Assembly: GCA_019636815.1 (NCBI GenBank)
Contig: JAHBWT010000012.1
Span: forward strand, 1 to 63,345
Source: Nitrospira sp.
GTDB lineage: Bacteria; Nitrospirota; Nitrospiria; Nitrospirales; Nitrospiraceae
Direction of reading: 5' to 3'
DNA length: 63,345 nt
In this document: positions 28,265 through 38,698 of the stretch, piece after piece
How the letters are laid out: each line of letters opens with the position of its first letter
Numbering within the stretch: the first letter of the stretch is position 1
The notes under the pieces: model-generated
Told to the model about the DNA's origin: nothing
Seen by the model: the letters and a program-made list of their open reading frames with translations, nothing else
The model's database searches: none
Program-made: the position numbers and the translations under genes

Positions 28265-28734
28265 GCTGTTTTTTTTGCCTTCTTCGTCGACTTCGACCCC
28301 GATAATGCGGCTGGGCGCTCGTTGGACGGTATGGAATCAGCTGTTCGGGATCGATTGAACAACCCGTAAGCAAACGATACCCAAAACACTGATGAGAAGA
28401 GCCCTAGGACGACGGCGGAGAGAATCGTTCCCATTTCAGATTCAGGCACTGTGTCCGACGTTCCCTTGAGTTGCACCATCACCACAATCGGCCATACAAA
28501 GCTTTCCAGGCCGAGCAACAGGGTAGACCACGCCCATACTTTTGAGATCGACTCCGCCTTCACCCATAGAAATAGTCCCACGACGAAAGCCCACCCGAGG
28601 ACGACGAACGGCGAAACACTTCCCCAGATCAGCCAGAATCCGACAGTAGCGACCGCAGTACCAAGTAAGAGATTCAGCAGTTTCATGAAGACGATAGGAC
28701 TCACGCCAAAAAGCGGAGTCTGACGGGACCGCAC
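28261..28734 (-). CDS. four-helix membrane protein of unknown function
   Basis: 157 residues with about four hydrophobic segments (LLNLLLGTAVATVGFWLIW, FVVLGWAFVVGLFLWV, WSTLLLGLESFVWPIVVMV, ILSAVVLGLFSSVFWVSFAYG) and a basic cytoplasmic tail rich in Lys (SKSTKKAKKTA). ATG 28686 (MKLLN) is an alternative start. It is convergent with priA with a four-base overlap. No family is recognised. Confidence 0.65.
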   Translation of the reverse strand: MRSRQTPLFGVSPIVFMKLLNLLLGTAVATVGFWLIWGSVSPFVVLGWAFVVGLFLWVKAESISKVWAWSTLLLGLESFVWPIVVMVQLKGTSDTVPESEMGTILSAVVLGLFSSVFWVSFAYGLFNRSRTADSIPSNERPAALSGSKSTKKAKKTA

Positions 28735-28776
28735 AGTGATGTCAACCGGGAGGAATAGCGCGCAGGATGAGTACGG

Positions 28777-28878
28777 TTAGTTGTTCATTTCCGAAGCGAC
28801 CACTTCAAGGAGAATCTTAGTTTTTCGAATGGGCCGACGAACTTGGTCCTGATCGTCAACGACGAGGACCAACGGCAT
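28777..28878 (-). pseudogene. remnant of a receiver domain
   Basis: 33 codons beginning MPLVLVVDDQDQVRRPIRKT resemble the first strand and acidic pair of a CheY-like receiver (LVVDD...VRR). It then breaks off and ends in TAA. It sits in a different frame across the stop of the PAS protein upstream, with GAGG six bases before its ATG. It reads as the leftover of a hybrid kinase whose HATPase and most of the receiver have been lost. Confidence 0.5.
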
Positions 28879-31147
28879 CCGAGACCTCGACGGATAACGC
28901 TGATGGTTCCTGGTCGGCATTGATCGACACCGTCCTGGCAACCTGGTATGACGAAGCGTGGTCCAAGGTGCGGCGAAACCTAAGAGCCACCTCGCGGGCT
29001 TTTCGCCCGGCGGCTATGACTTGGTTGACATGACGATGAGCTTTGGTTTCGGCTGGAATCAGGGCCAGTGCCAACTCGCTGAAGCCCAGTACTGCGGTAA
29101 GACTGTTGTTAAGCTCATGGACAATACCACCAGTCAAGCCCCTCATGGTTTCCATCTCCTCCACGACTCGGATCACCATTGAGGTATTCACGTGATCTGT
29201 GATGTCGACAACCATCCCAATCGTGCGCTTGGGTCGCTGCTTGCTCCCCTCCCCTTCAAACCATGTCAAGGTTCGAAGACTGATGTGCCGCACAGCTCCA
29301 TTCGGCCGGATCAGTCTGTGTTCAACTGTGTGCGTCCCCTCGGAGGTGCGTAAGACCGTGGCGCGCATCCTCTCTCGATCACCGGGGTGAACCAGTTCCA
29401 GATAACGATCGAGAGAAGGCGATTCATTCGTGCCGATCCCATAGATCTCGCGCAAGATCGGCGACCAGATTTGACTGTTCGTCCGGTGATCATGTTCAAA
29501 GACCCCCACCTGTCCCGCCAGGACTGCAAGATCACATCGAGTCTTGATGTCCTTGAGCGCCTGTTCGATCTGCTGCCGAGCCGTGAGATCGCTCATGGTC
29601 ATAATGATCGTCCTTCCCTTGGACTGATCAACAGGATGCAGCCGGATTTCGATCGGGAACTCCGAACCATCCTTGCGAAGTCCATGCAATTCTCGACCGA
29701 CGTCCATGGGACCTGAGCCAGCGCATGAGAGACAGGCAGCACGTGCTTCCCGCTGCTCCTCGCGCTCTCGAGTTGACAGCAAGCACTCGACAGGTCGACC
29801 GAGCAGCTCTTCACGAACATACCCAAACATTCGTTCGACATGGCTATTGACAAGAGAGATGGTGCCATCTTGGCGAACCAGGAGTATACCGTTGGGGGCC
29901 GACTCCAGGACCGTCTTCAATTGAAGGTCTCGTTCTTCTGCCATCGTAGCAAGCAGCTTGTAGTCGGTGATGTCCTCAATCGTTCCAGACATCCGAATTG
30001 GCTGGTCGGAGGAACCTCGTATGAGCACGCCACGGCAACGGACAAATCGAATATCACCACCAGGCTGGATTATTCGACATTCGACATCATATGGGCGATC
30101 CGAGGTAAACGTTTCCTCGACCAAGGTGAGCACACGCTCGAGGTCTTCTGGGTGGAGAGCCTTCTTAAAGGTCTCATAGGTTGGCGGCACCGAACCCGGC
30201 TCGTATCCAAGAACACGATAGTGCTCTTCCGACCAAATCTCAGCGCCATTGCCGCTTGCCCATCCCCAGTCATGATCCGCAATAGCGTGGGCTTGACCGG
30301 GCTGATTGCGGCTGTTGGGGGATTCCATTTCCATTGGTTGCCGGACAGAATTGTCAGAAAAACAGACCAGAACGGATTCTTTCCCATCCCACATGATTGG
30401 AGCCACAGACAGTACAACAACAACTTCCTGCCCATCAAATCGTACGAACTTCGTTTCCAGTCGGCTGTTCGAATGACGTGATCCCACTGTCTGCGCAATC
30501 CATAGGCGTACGACCTCCTGCAGCTCATAGTACACGATGTCCAAACACGGGCTGCCGATCATTTGTTCGGCCGAAGTAGCGCGGAGGATAGTCAAACCAG
30601 CCCGGTTAATATACACAATCTCGGATGCGGTCATTACAAGCATACCTTCTAAGGCGACATCGCACAAAAACATTGGAGAAGGCATCTTCTGAAGTTCGGC
30701 TCCCGCCTGCTGGCGGTGGGAGACATCGCTCATTACCCAGACCACCGACCGTACACGCCCCGTCCGATCCTCCATCGGTGACAATGTCACCTCATTCCAC
30801 AACGACGTCCCGTTCTTGCGATACTGTCGCAATGATACGCGGCAAGCCCGTCCGTCTTGGAGAGCCAACGCGAGTTTTTCGATCGATCCGCGCTCGGTTT
30901 CGGGACCGTTCAGTATCGCCGTTGTTTGACCAAGTACCTCATACTCTGCATAGCCGGTCAACAACAGGAACGCGGGATTCGCATAAATGATGGGATGATG
31001 GGGCAGCGTCGCATCCGTCACAAGGATGCCGCAATTCGTCGCCTCGATAACCCTTGCCTGTAGCGCATTCTCTTGGTGCTGTCTAATTGCGATCCAGATT
31101 GAAAGACCCGTGAGCAAGAACAACACGAGGAGGAAAGCAGCAGTCAT
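28856..31147 (-). CDS. multi-PAS membrane sensor with HisKA but no ATPase domain
   Basis: 763 residues. One N-terminal membrane helix (AAFLLVLFLLTGLSIWIAI) precedes five PAS domains, beginning roughly at residues 35, 160, 290, 420 and 550, several followed by PAC-type RTIIMTMSDLTARQQIE or TIGMVVDITDH. A HisKA dimerisation domain with GIVHELNNSLTAVLGFSELAL lies at about 680-745. The protein then stops, with no N, G1 or G2 box of an HATPase_c domain. It may be a decayed kinase or a sensor that relies on another kinase's catalytic domain. ATG 31147 is used because GGGAGG lies nine bases upstream. The LuxR-type regulator gene is directly upstream. Confidence 0.85.
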   Translation of the reverse strand: MTAAFLLVLFLLTGLSIWIAIRQHQENALQARVIEATNCGILVTDATLPHHPIIYANPAFLLLTGYAEYEVLGQTTAILNGPETERGSIEKLALALQDGRACRVSLRQYRKNGTSLWNEVTLSPMEDRTGRVRSVVWVMSDVSHRQQAGAELQKMPSPMFLCDVALEGMLVMTASEIVYINRAGLTILRATSAEQMIGSPCLDIVYYELQEVVRLWIAQTVGSRHSNSRLETKFVRFDGQEVVVVLSVAPIMWDGKESVLVCFSDNSVRQPMEMESPNSRNQPGQAHAIADHDWGWASGNGAEIWSEEHYRVLGYEPGSVPPTYETFKKALHPEDLERVLTLVEETFTSDRPYDVECRIIQPGGDIRFVRCRGVLIRGSSDQPIRMSGTIEDITDYKLLATMAEERDLQLKTVLESAPNGILLVRQDGTISLVNSHVERMFGYVREELLGRPVECLLSTREREEQREARAACLSCAGSGPMDVGRELHGLRKDGSEFPIEIRLHPVDQSKGRTIIMTMSDLTARQQIEQALKDIKTRCDLAVLAGQVGVFEHDHRTNSQIWSPILREIYGIGTNESPSLDRYLELVHPGDRERMRATVLRTSEGTHTVEHRLIRPNGAVRHISLRTLTWFEGEGSKQRPKRTIGMVVDITDHVNTSMVIRVVEEMETMRGLTGGIVHELNNSLTAVLGFSELALALIPAETKAHRHVNQVIAAGRKAREVALRFRRTLDHASSYQVARTVSINADQEPSALSVEVSDAVGPRR

Positions 31148-31299
31148 GCGGTACAACCTCCCGGTCGGTACACACCGTGTACGTATAACTACAACTACCC
31201 AGGGTGAGACTATACGAAGCGAGGGAAGATGCCTAGAGATGAAGGTCGTAACACAACGAGAATTTTGTCTCTAGAATACTAGAGCCGAATGTTGCTTCA

Positions 31300-31962
31300 T
31301 CAGGCTTGCCGTTTGACGAAGAAGGCGGCGGCCTGTGCGCGGCGTGTGATGCGAAGCTTCTGAAAGACATTTGCAAGGTAGTTTTTCACAGTCTTGTCAC
31401 TAAGCCCGAGTGCAACAGCGATTTCCTTGTTGGTTTTTCCCTCCGCCACTAATGCCACGACTCGTTCTTCCTGATGGGAAAGCTGGTCCGTACCTGGAGT
31501 GGCCGGTAGATCATGAACTCCTCGCAACCACCTTAGAGCTCGTTCGGTGACGGTCGAGTCTAAGATGGATTGTCCCTTGGCGACCGAACGGATGGCTTCC
31601 AGCAATCCCGGCGAGTCGATTTCCTTCAAGACATAACCATGAGCTCCGGCGAGCACTGCGGCGAGCACTGAATCGTCGTCTGCATAGGACGTCAGAAAAA
31701 TGACCCGAGTGGCGGGAAGAGCCCCCAGAATCTCTCGGCAGGCATCGATACCGGAACCATCCGGAAGACGCACATCCATCAAAACGACGTCGGGTTTCAT
31801 CCTCTGAGTCTGCAGGATGGCATCAGCCATCGTACCGGCTTCCCCCACCACGGTGATACCCTGGTTTTGAGCCAGAACAGTCCGAAGCCCCACGCGAATC
31901 ACTTCGTGATCGTCGACCAGCAGTACACGAACGGTTTGAACTTGCGTTTTAGTTGTGAGCAT
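31300..31962 (-). CDS. NarL/LuxR-family response regulator
   Basis: 220 residues. The receiver has VDDHEVIRVGLRTVL, phosphoacceptor in PDVVLMDVRLPDGSG and lysine in GYVLKEIDSPG. The C-terminal LuxR helix-turn-helix reads LSHQEERVVALVAEGKTNKEIAVALGLSDKTVKNYLANVFQKL. It overlaps the 3' end of the giant kinase by 14 bases, so that kinase (HisKA_3/NarX type) is the natural partner. The ATG at 31962 has AAGGA eight bases upstream; ATG 31971 is too close to it. Confidence 0.93.
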   Translation of the reverse strand: MLTTKTQVQTVRVLLVDDHEVIRVGLRTVLAQNQGITVVGEAGTMADAILQTQRMKPDVVLMDVRLPDGSGIDACREILGALPATRVIFLTSYADDDSVLAAVLAGAHGYVLKEIDSPGLLEAIRSVAKGQSILDSTVTERALRWLRGVHDLPATPGTDQLSHQEERVVALVAEGKTNKEIAVALGLSDKTVKNYLANVFQKLRITRRAQAAAFFVKRQA

Positions 31963-34900
31963 AGTGACCATCCTTTGGAAGATCGAGTAAGATTTTTGTC
32001 CCCTTCCATGGTTTCGATTGAAGGGCGAACGATCCCCGGACCTTTTGAGCCCGGGCCGCCATGTTGCCTAACCCATGACCAACGCCCTGAGCCGACCGGG
32101 TATTAAACCCGATGCCATCGTCGCGAATGGTGAGACGAATGGTGCGGACGAGTTCTCGGAGTGATACCACGATCCGTGTGGCTCGGCTGTGGCGCAATGC
32201 ATTACTGAGGCCTTCCCGAACGATATTGATGATATGAAGTGCCTGTTCCGCTGACAGGCGGCGTGCTGCCGCCTCGTCGATCCGTATCAAACAGTTCGCC
32301 CGAGAGGAGCTGGACATCGTCCGGACCATGGTCCGGAGAGCGGTCGGAAAATCACCGCCTTGGATCACGTGAGATTCAAGGCCTGCGATGAAATTACGAA
32401 CCTCTCCCATCACGTGATTGAGTTGTCCAATCGTCTGATCGAGTGTGGCCACAAATTTAGCCGCGACAGGTTCCGGCTGTTGCTTGATCATCGGTTTACA
32501 ACCCTCTAGTCCAAGGCCCACCGCGTACAACGACTGGAGAATCCCGTCATGGAGATCCTGACTGATCCGCTCCCGCTCTTGGAGTGCGGCGCTCAAGTCT
32601 CGCTCGCGTTGCAGCAACATCTCTTCCATTCGCTTGCGCTCGGTAATGTCGGTCGCCGCGCCAAGCACCATATGAACCCGCCCATCGTCATCGAAAATCG
32701 GCCGTTTGACGGTCTGCAACCAACGAGTGTGTCCCTGGACATCAGTGAATTTCTCTTCCGGTATGAATCGATCCTGCCCGGAATTCATCACCTCAAGATC
32801 GTTTTCTCGGAAAAACTCCACCTCATCCGCATTGGAATTGAAGTCAGCATCTGACTTCCCGACCAGATCATCCACCGTGGTTCCGTACCAATCGGCGACC
32901 GCCTTGTTGGCCATCGCAAAACGCCCTTCACGATCCTTGGCAAAGATGAGGCCTGGGTCTGTGTCGATGACCTGTCGCAAGAACGTGTGGGAGCGGCGAA
33001 GTTCCGCTTCGGCTCGTTTGCGTTCTCCGATGTCTCTCAAGATCGCACAGCCGTACTCCTTCCCGTCATACTGCAGATAGTTGAACGTCACCTCCATCTC
33101 CAACACGTGGCCGGTGGACGACCAATATTTCGCCTCGAACGCCAATGCTCCCTGTTCCTTCACGTGATCCCAATGTTCCGCCCATCGTTCGATTGGAAAG
33201 TTAGGGTCGATGTCGTGTACCGTCATCGATGTCAGCTCCGGCCGAGAGTACCCCAACATTCGGCACGCGGTATCGTTGACGTTGAAGATCCGAGCGGTCG
33301 GATCCAGCCACAAGATCGCTTCCACTGCCTGGTCCACAGAAAACTGGGTCAGCCGCAGCGCTTTCTCCATGCGTTTGCGCTCGGTGATATCATCTCCGAC
33401 GGTGACAGAGCATTGCGTGCCGTTCAGCATGATCACTTCTGACGACAGCAGGCACTGGCGGACCTCGCCGTTTCTGCTCCGCAGCCTCACTTCTACGTTG
33501 CGGACCGATCCCTGTCGCTTCAACAGATCAAGGTATCGGGCTCGTTCTTCCACGGAATGCCAGAGCCCTATCTGCAATGTCGTTTGCTCCACAACCTCTT
33601 CTTTACAATAGCCGAACATCTGACAGGCAGCATCATTGACATCCACCACTCGACCGGTGTCAAGCTCGCTGATGACGACCGGATGGGGGCTGGCTCGGAA
33701 TGCCTTGGCAAACCGCTCTTCGCTGAGTCGCAATGCCTCCTCCGCGTGCTTTCGATCCGTGATGTCGTTCGCGACGGTCACCACACATAACGTTCCGTTG
33801 AGTTCCGCGAGATCAGCGGAGGCCAGAAAGTAGCGCAACGCACCCGATTTGGTCTTTAAAGCAACCTCCATGTTGCGCACCTGCTGCCCGGCTTTCAAAC
33901 GCTCGATGACCCGCGCTCGATCTTCGAGATTCGGCCAGATCCCGAGCATCAACGTGGTGTTTCCGATCACTTCCTCGCGACGAAAACCGAACGCTTGCAA
34001 ACAGGCGTCATTCACCTCGATACAGCGGCCCGTTGCCACCTCCGTAATCTTGATTGGATGGGGACTTGTGCGGAACGCTTTAGAGAATCGTTCTTCACTT
34101 TCACGCAGGTCGTCCAGCGCCGCTTGACGGTCCAGCTCACCACCCAGCCACCGCGCCATGAGTTGAACGAAATCTTTTTCAGACTCAGTAAAGCCTTTTG
34201 CGCGAGGTTCCAGGCCCACAAAACACAACGTCCCGTAGGTACGTTCGATTCCATTGATTGGAGTACCGATATACGATTCCAACTTCAGCGCGGCATAGGC
34301 TGGATGCCGCGTCCAATCTGCCGAAGCTCCGGCGTGTTCGAAACTTATCGGCCCCTTTTGGCGTAGAGTTTCAGCACAGTATGTTTTGTCCAAAGACACG
34401 CGCATGCCCTGGTGGAAAATCGTATCTGGTGCGTTCACCTGTTTGACTTCTAGCTCTTCCCCCCTGACAACGGTCTCCATCCCGATCGGAAGTTCAAAGA
34501 TGCGGCAGCCGAGTTGGAGCAGCGCCTCAACCCGCTCTTTGAATGACTGGCCTTGGGCCGACGAGATATCGTGAAGCGCTCGAATAGCCTGCTGGCTCTT
34601 CCAGAGGGCCTGTTCTGCCTGCCTGCGTTTAGTAATGTCTTTGCTGAGTGTGATCATGCAAGATTTTCCGTGATATTCGATCCGTTCTGCAGACACGAGG
34701 TAATCGCGTCGTTCACCGCAGGCCGCCTGAAACACCGCTTCGAAATTGCGGATCGAGCCATCCCGGAGCAATCTCTCAATGAAGCGGATCTGATCATCCG
34801 GCGTCAGCCAATGCTCCACTTCGTCCCCCTTTCGCCCGACCACCTGCTCTCGTTGATATCCAAGAGCGGCGAGACAGGCGTCATTGACATCGAGCCACCG

Positions 34901-37900
34901 GCCTGAGTCAAGCTCCACGAGGATCATTGGGTCAGGGCTGGACCGGAACGCTTTCGAAAACAGTTCCTCGCTGGCCCGCAGTGCCAGCTCCGCCTCCTTG
35001 CGCTCGGTGATATCGACCGTTGCACCGATCAGGCGCGTCAGTCGTCCATTAGCATCCCGAACAGCATGGCATCGCACATCGGTCCAGATAATGAGGCCGT
35101 CTTTCCTCACCATGCGAAGCTCGTAGTGGCACTCTTCAGCTGCTCCGCTTTGGACCAAGTCCCAGTTCTTCATGGCGATCGGCTGATCGTCCTGATGGAC
35201 CAAGTCCAACCAAGCAAAGGGATTGGATGAAAGTTCTTCTGACCCATAGCCGAAGAGAGCTTTCAAATTGACATCCCCATGATATTGGCCGGTTACAACA
35301 TCCAACTCCCACACTCCGACCTTGCCGACGGCGGTCGCACGCGCGTAGCGCTCCTCACTGGCTTGCAATTCGGCCGTACGCTCGATGACCTTGCGCTCCA
35401 ATTCATCATGCGCTTGCCGGAGGGCCTCCTCAGCTCGCTTGCGTTGGGTAATGTCCTGGAACGTTCCGTAGGCTCGAACGGCTCTTCCGTTGATGACATC
35501 GATCATGCCGGCAACCCGCACCGCAATCTGCCGCCCCATGGCCGTGATGAGTTCCAACTCGAGGTCCCACGACACCCCATGGGTGATCCCTTTTCCCAGC
35601 GCTTCTGATATGAGGGGGCGACTCTCGGGCGTGTAGAACTTCAAGGCGGTTTCCACCGTCGGGCTGTATGTGTCCGGCGTCGTGTCGTGCAAACGGTGCG
35701 TTTCTTCGCTCCACCGGAGACGGTTGGTCACAATGTCCAGCTCCCATCCCCCGATCTTGCCGACCGCTTCTGTTTGCTTCATGAGCGCAAGCTGTTGCTT
35801 GTGAGTTGTAATATCCTCTGCAATACACGCAATCCTATTCTCCAACCCAGCCATCCGTACTCGTCGGTCGGCGATCCAGCGGATGTAGCCATCTCGCCCT
35901 ACGATTCGGTACTCACAATAAAAAACCGCGGTTGTCCCGCCGGCAAGAAATCGATCATGGTGTGTCTCGACCCGGTCCCGGTCCTCCGGATGGATTGAGT
36001 CGAACCACAGAGACCCGTTTCGACAGATTTCCTCTCGTTCAATACCCCAGATGAACGTGAACGCCGCGTTCACATAAAGAACTTCCATTTCGCCCGGTGA
36101 CATGTCCGCGATCAGAAATGCGGAGCCGACTGACTCGGCAAACTGCTGGAATCGCGCCTGGCTCTCTCGCAACGCATCCTGGGCTTGCCTCCGCTCTGTA
36201 ATGTCAGTCGCAATGATCCCAACGGCGGAGAGATGACCGGCAGCATCAACGACGGGGAATTTCACCACGATACTGGTATGGAGCCCGTCTGCCTGTTCTG
36301 TAACTTCCTCGAATTCCTGTCCTCGGCCGCTGGTCAACACTTGTCGATCATGTGATCGAAACTGAGCGGCCTGCTCAGATGAAAACAGCTCCTCATCCGT
36401 CTTTCCTAACGCCACGCCTGAAGAAAACCCGAAGGCTTCGTCGAACCGGCGATTGGTATACAGATACCGACCGTCGTGATCCTTCAGGCATGTGATGTTC
36501 GGTGCGTTATCGAAGAACTGTCGAAAGCGCTCTTCGCTCCGGCGCAACGCTTCCGTCCGGTCGCACACCTGTCGTTCCAGCGAGGCATTGAGAGCTGCGA
36601 CGGCCTCTTGAACCTCTTTTCGCTCGGTGATATCGGAAAAGAGACCGAGAATAGCGGGCTTGCCATTCCACATGATCCGTGCCGCCTCGACCTGAACCGG
36701 AATCGGTGTTCCATCCAACTTGAAGTAGATCCGCTCTGCGCTATGGACGGAGACTCCGCCGCTCAGCAGTCGTGTGACATTCTCGCGCACTTCCTGATGA
36801 TAGTCGGGATGGATGAAATCAAAAGTCGGTCGGTTCAGAATTTCCTGCGCGTCCCGGGCACCCAAGAGAACGGAACCCGTGTGGTTGATATAGGTCGTCC
36901 GTCCCTCACAGAAGACGAACACACCGGAAGGAGAAAGTTCGACCAGCGTTCGATAGCGTTCTTCGCTCTCTCGTACCGTCTCCTCCATCTGCTTGCGATC
37001 GGTAATATCGGTATGGGAACCGAGCAGCCGAATTCGTCTGCCATCGGCCTCCGTGACAAACGAGGCTCGTGCTTCGATCCATCGATACGTCCCGTTTTTA
37101 TGTCGTAAGCGAAATTCCTGCCGATACTCACCCTTCCGATGAGCCAAATAATCCTGCACATACGCCATCGCTCGATCGCGATCTTCCGGGTGAAGAAGGC
37201 TTGCCCAGGTCTCAAAGGAACCTGAAAGTTCCGTTCGCTCGTATCCGAGCTGGCGCCTCCACTCCTCGGAAAACACCACCTCGTTCGTGTCCGTGTTCCA
37301 ATCCCATAACCCAGTACCTGAGGCTTGCAGAGCTTGTCGAAGCTTTTCCTGAGAGGTCCGTAGCGCCTCCTCGACTCGCTGTCGGTTTGTGATATCGAGC
37401 ATGCTGCCGGACATGGAAATAGGTTGGTCGCCGCGGTCTCGGAATACCTCGCCCCTGCAGCTGATGACGCGGATCTCTCCGTTTGGACGGACAATCCGAC
37501 ATTCCATATCGAACCGAGCCCGCCCTGCCAGCGCTGCGTCGATCGCTCTCTGCACGTCGCCTCGATCATCCGGATAGACGGCCCGCAAGAAGGTATCGTG
37601 GGTGGCCGGAATGGTTCCAGGTTCGTGGCCCAAGAGCCGATATTGTTCATCCGACCACCAGACATTTCCGCTCCATAGTTCCCAATCCCAACTTCCTAAG
37701 TGTGCCAGAGCCTGGGACTCGATCAGATGACGTTGCCGATGACGGAGCTCGTTTTCAATCTGCCGTCGCTGGAGTTCGGCTCCCGCACGTGGCACAAAAA
37801 CGGTCATGAGCGATTTCAGTCGTTGGGCATGACGCAACGGCGTGGTATCCATCACCGCGAGCAGGCCAATAACCGTCCCGTCTTTCGCTCTGAGCGGTAC

Positions 37901-38368
37901 CCCACAATAACTCTCGACACTCAGCTGGTCCAATCGTTCACATGCTGGGAACGAGGCTCGAACGTCTTGGTCGAAGCACGCAAAAGAATGCTTCAATGCT
38001 ATTTCGCAGGGGGTGCCGGCGAGGAGATAGTCGAAATTCTCGACGAGTGAGCCTCCTGACGAGACCGCAATGGTGCGAATTCTTTTCACGGCCGAGGATT
38101 GAACCTCTCCGACAATGGCATACTGCACACTAAACACTGAACACAGATGACGCACTAAGGCTTGAAAAAAGTCCTCGCCGGTCTCCGCTGCGGTACCGGC
38201 CACGATAGCTCGAAGCATTTCTGATTCCTCGCGCAGGTCTTGTAGCTCGCCGTCCATCTGTCGATTTTGGTGGCGAAGGGCCTGGTCCCGCTCTGTCAGC
38301 TCACGCGCTAAGTCGGCGACCTGCTTCCGCAACAGATCGAGTTCGGGAGGATGGCTTGTCGCACTCAT
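31949..38368 (-). CDS. giant GAF/PAS sensor histidine kinase (NarX-type)
   Basis: 2139 residues, soluble (no membrane helix seen). An N-terminal coiled coil and GAF-like domain (about 60-200) lead into eight PAS/PAC units, a second GAF domain (about 1240-1400; FELPIGMETVVRGEEL and SYIGTPINGIERTYGTLCFVG), four more PAS units, and then HisKA_3 with ERISQDLHDGILQSLYAVGLGLEG and an HATPase_c with DDGIGFN. I count about 12 PAS domains. Several are close copies of each other and of the neighbouring 883-residue kinase, so the gene grew by internal duplication. AAGGAG lies seven bases before the ATG. It is coupled to the LuxR-type regulator. Ligands cannot be told from the sequence. Confidence 0.92.
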   Translation of the reverse strand: MSATSHPPELDLLRKQVADLARELTERDQALRHQNRQMDGELQDLREESEMLRAIVAGTAAETGEDFFQALVRHLCSVFSVQYAIVGEVQSSAVKRIRTIAVSSGGSLVENFDYLLAGTPCEIALKHSFACFDQDVRASFPACERLDQLSVESYCGVPLRAKDGTVIGLLAVMDTTPLRHAQRLKSLMTVFVPRAGAELQRRQIENELRHRQRHLIESQALAHLGSWDWELWSGNVWWSDEQYRLLGHEPGTIPATHDTFLRAVYPDDRGDVQRAIDAALAGRARFDMECRIVRPNGEIRVISCRGEVFRDRGDQPISMSGSMLDITNRQRVEEALRTSQEKLRQALQASGTGLWDWNTDTNEVVFSEEWRRQLGYERTELSGSFETWASLLHPEDRDRAMAYVQDYLAHRKGEYRQEFRLRHKNGTYRWIEARASFVTEADGRRIRLLGSHTDITDRKQMEETVRESEERYRTLVELSPSGVFVFCEGRTTYINHTGSVLLGARDAQEILNRPTFDFIHPDYHQEVRENVTRLLSGGVSVHSAERIYFKLDGTPIPVQVEAARIMWNGKPAILGLFSDITERKEVQEAVAALNASLERQVCDRTEALRRSEERFRQFFDNAPNITCLKDHDGRYLYTNRRFDEAFGFSSGVALGKTDEELFSSEQAAQFRSHDRQVLTSGRGQEFEEVTEQADGLHTSIVVKFPVVDAAGHLSAVGIIATDITERRQAQDALRESQARFQQFAESVGSAFLIADMSPGEMEVLYVNAAFTFIWGIEREEICRNGSLWFDSIHPEDRDRVETHHDRFLAGGTTAVFYCEYRIVGRDGYIRWIADRRVRMAGLENRIACIAEDITTHKQQLALMKQTEAVGKIGGWELDIVTNRLRWSEETHRLHDTTPDTYSPTVETALKFYTPESRPLISEALGKGITHGVSWDLELELITAMGRQIAVRVAGMIDVINGRAVRAYGTFQDITQRKRAEEALRQAHDELERKVIERTAELQASEERYARATAVGKVGVWELDVVTGQYHGDVNLKALFGYGSEELSSNPFAWLDLVHQDDQPIAMKNWDLVQSGAAEECHYELRMVRKDGLIIWTDVRCHAVRDANGRLTRLIGATVDITERKEAELALRASEELFSKAFRSSPDPMILVELDSGRWLDVNDACLAALGYQREQVVGRKGDEVEHWLTPDDQIRFIERLLRDGSIRNFEAVFQAACGERRDYLVSAERIEYHGKSCMITLSKDITKRRQAEQALWKSQQAIRALHDISSAQGQSFKERVEALLQLGCRIFELPIGMETVVRGEELEVKQVNAPDTIFHQGMRVSLDKTYCAETLRQKGPISFEHAGASADWTRHPAYAALKLESYIGTPINGIERTYGTLCFVGLEPRAKGFTESEKDFVQLMARWLGGELDRQAALDDLRESEERFSKAFRTSPHPIKITEVATGRCIEVNDACLQAFGFRREEVIGNTTLMLGIWPNLEDRARVIERLKAGQQVRNMEVALKTKSGALRYFLASADLAELNGTLCVVTVANDITDRKHAEEALRLSEERFAKAFRASPHPVVISELDTGRVVDVNDAACQMFGYCKEEVVEQTTLQIGLWHSVEERARYLDLLKRQGSVRNVEVRLRSRNGEVRQCLLSSEVIMLNGTQCSVTVGDDITERKRMEKALRLTQFSVDQAVEAILWLDPTARIFNVNDTACRMLGYSRPELTSMTVHDIDPNFPIERWAEHWDHVKEQGALAFEAKYWSSTGHVLEMEVTFNYLQYDGKEYGCAILRDIGERKRAEAELRRSHTFLRQVIDTDPGLIFAKDREGRFAMANKAVADWYGTTVDDLVGKSDADFNSNADEVEFFRENDLEVMNSGQDRFIPEEKFTDVQGHTRWLQTVKRPIFDDDGRVHMVLGAATDITERKRMEEMLLQRERDLSAALQERERISQDLHDGILQSLYAVGLGLEGCKPMIKQQPEPVAAKFVATLDQTIGQLNHVMGEVRNFIAGLESHVIQGGDFPTALRTMVRTMSSSSRANCLIRIDEAAARRLSAEQALHIINIVREGLSNALRHSRATRIVVSLRELVRTIRLTIRDDGIGFNTRSAQGVGHGLGNMAARAQKVRGSFALQSKPWKGTKILLDLPKDGHYAHN

Positions 38369-38624
38369 GATTGGGCTCCTTGCTGCACGAAATCGACAAG
38401 AGGGCGAGAATGGCTCGGCTCACTGGAGTGACCGGCCTCATACCGCAAAACACTGATCAAGAATGGCTTTCGCCAAGAATAATCCTTCGCCCCAAATCTC
38501 GGCTACGGATTCTTAAGAAAAGGTCCCAATGAGGGGCTAGTCTCCTACGGAAGTAGATGAAAGTCTAGATCCGAATGGCCCAGGGCCTTCACGGATGAGG
38601 GTGCCTGGGGTGGGTGGGAACCGA

Positions 38625-38690
38625 TGGTGCCGAAGACATGACGTGAGCCCGCACGACCTTCCCCTCCACGCCTTAAACAAGCGTGTCAGT
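38625..38690 (-). pseudogene. relic of a tRNA-Leu gene (UAA type)
   Basis: This 66-base stretch aligns with the 3' two-thirds of the intact tRNA-Leu at 56.5 kb. It shares the CCA end with TTCGGCA, a T-arm region with CCCGCACG, and an anticodon loop that would read TTTAAGG (anticodon UAA). The acceptor 5' strand and D arm are missing and the T stem is broken, so it cannot be functional. The 3' flank (AACCGA) is the same as at the 41.6-kb attachment site, which suggests an old tandem duplication of kinase plus tRNA. Confidence 0.55.
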
Positions 38691-38698
38691 AAGCGTTC

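Noticed and set aside
36835-37665. 276-codon minus-strand ORF inside the giant kinase
   Set aside because: It is on the same strand but in another frame of the well-supported PAS kinase; composition is that of an out-of-frame reading.
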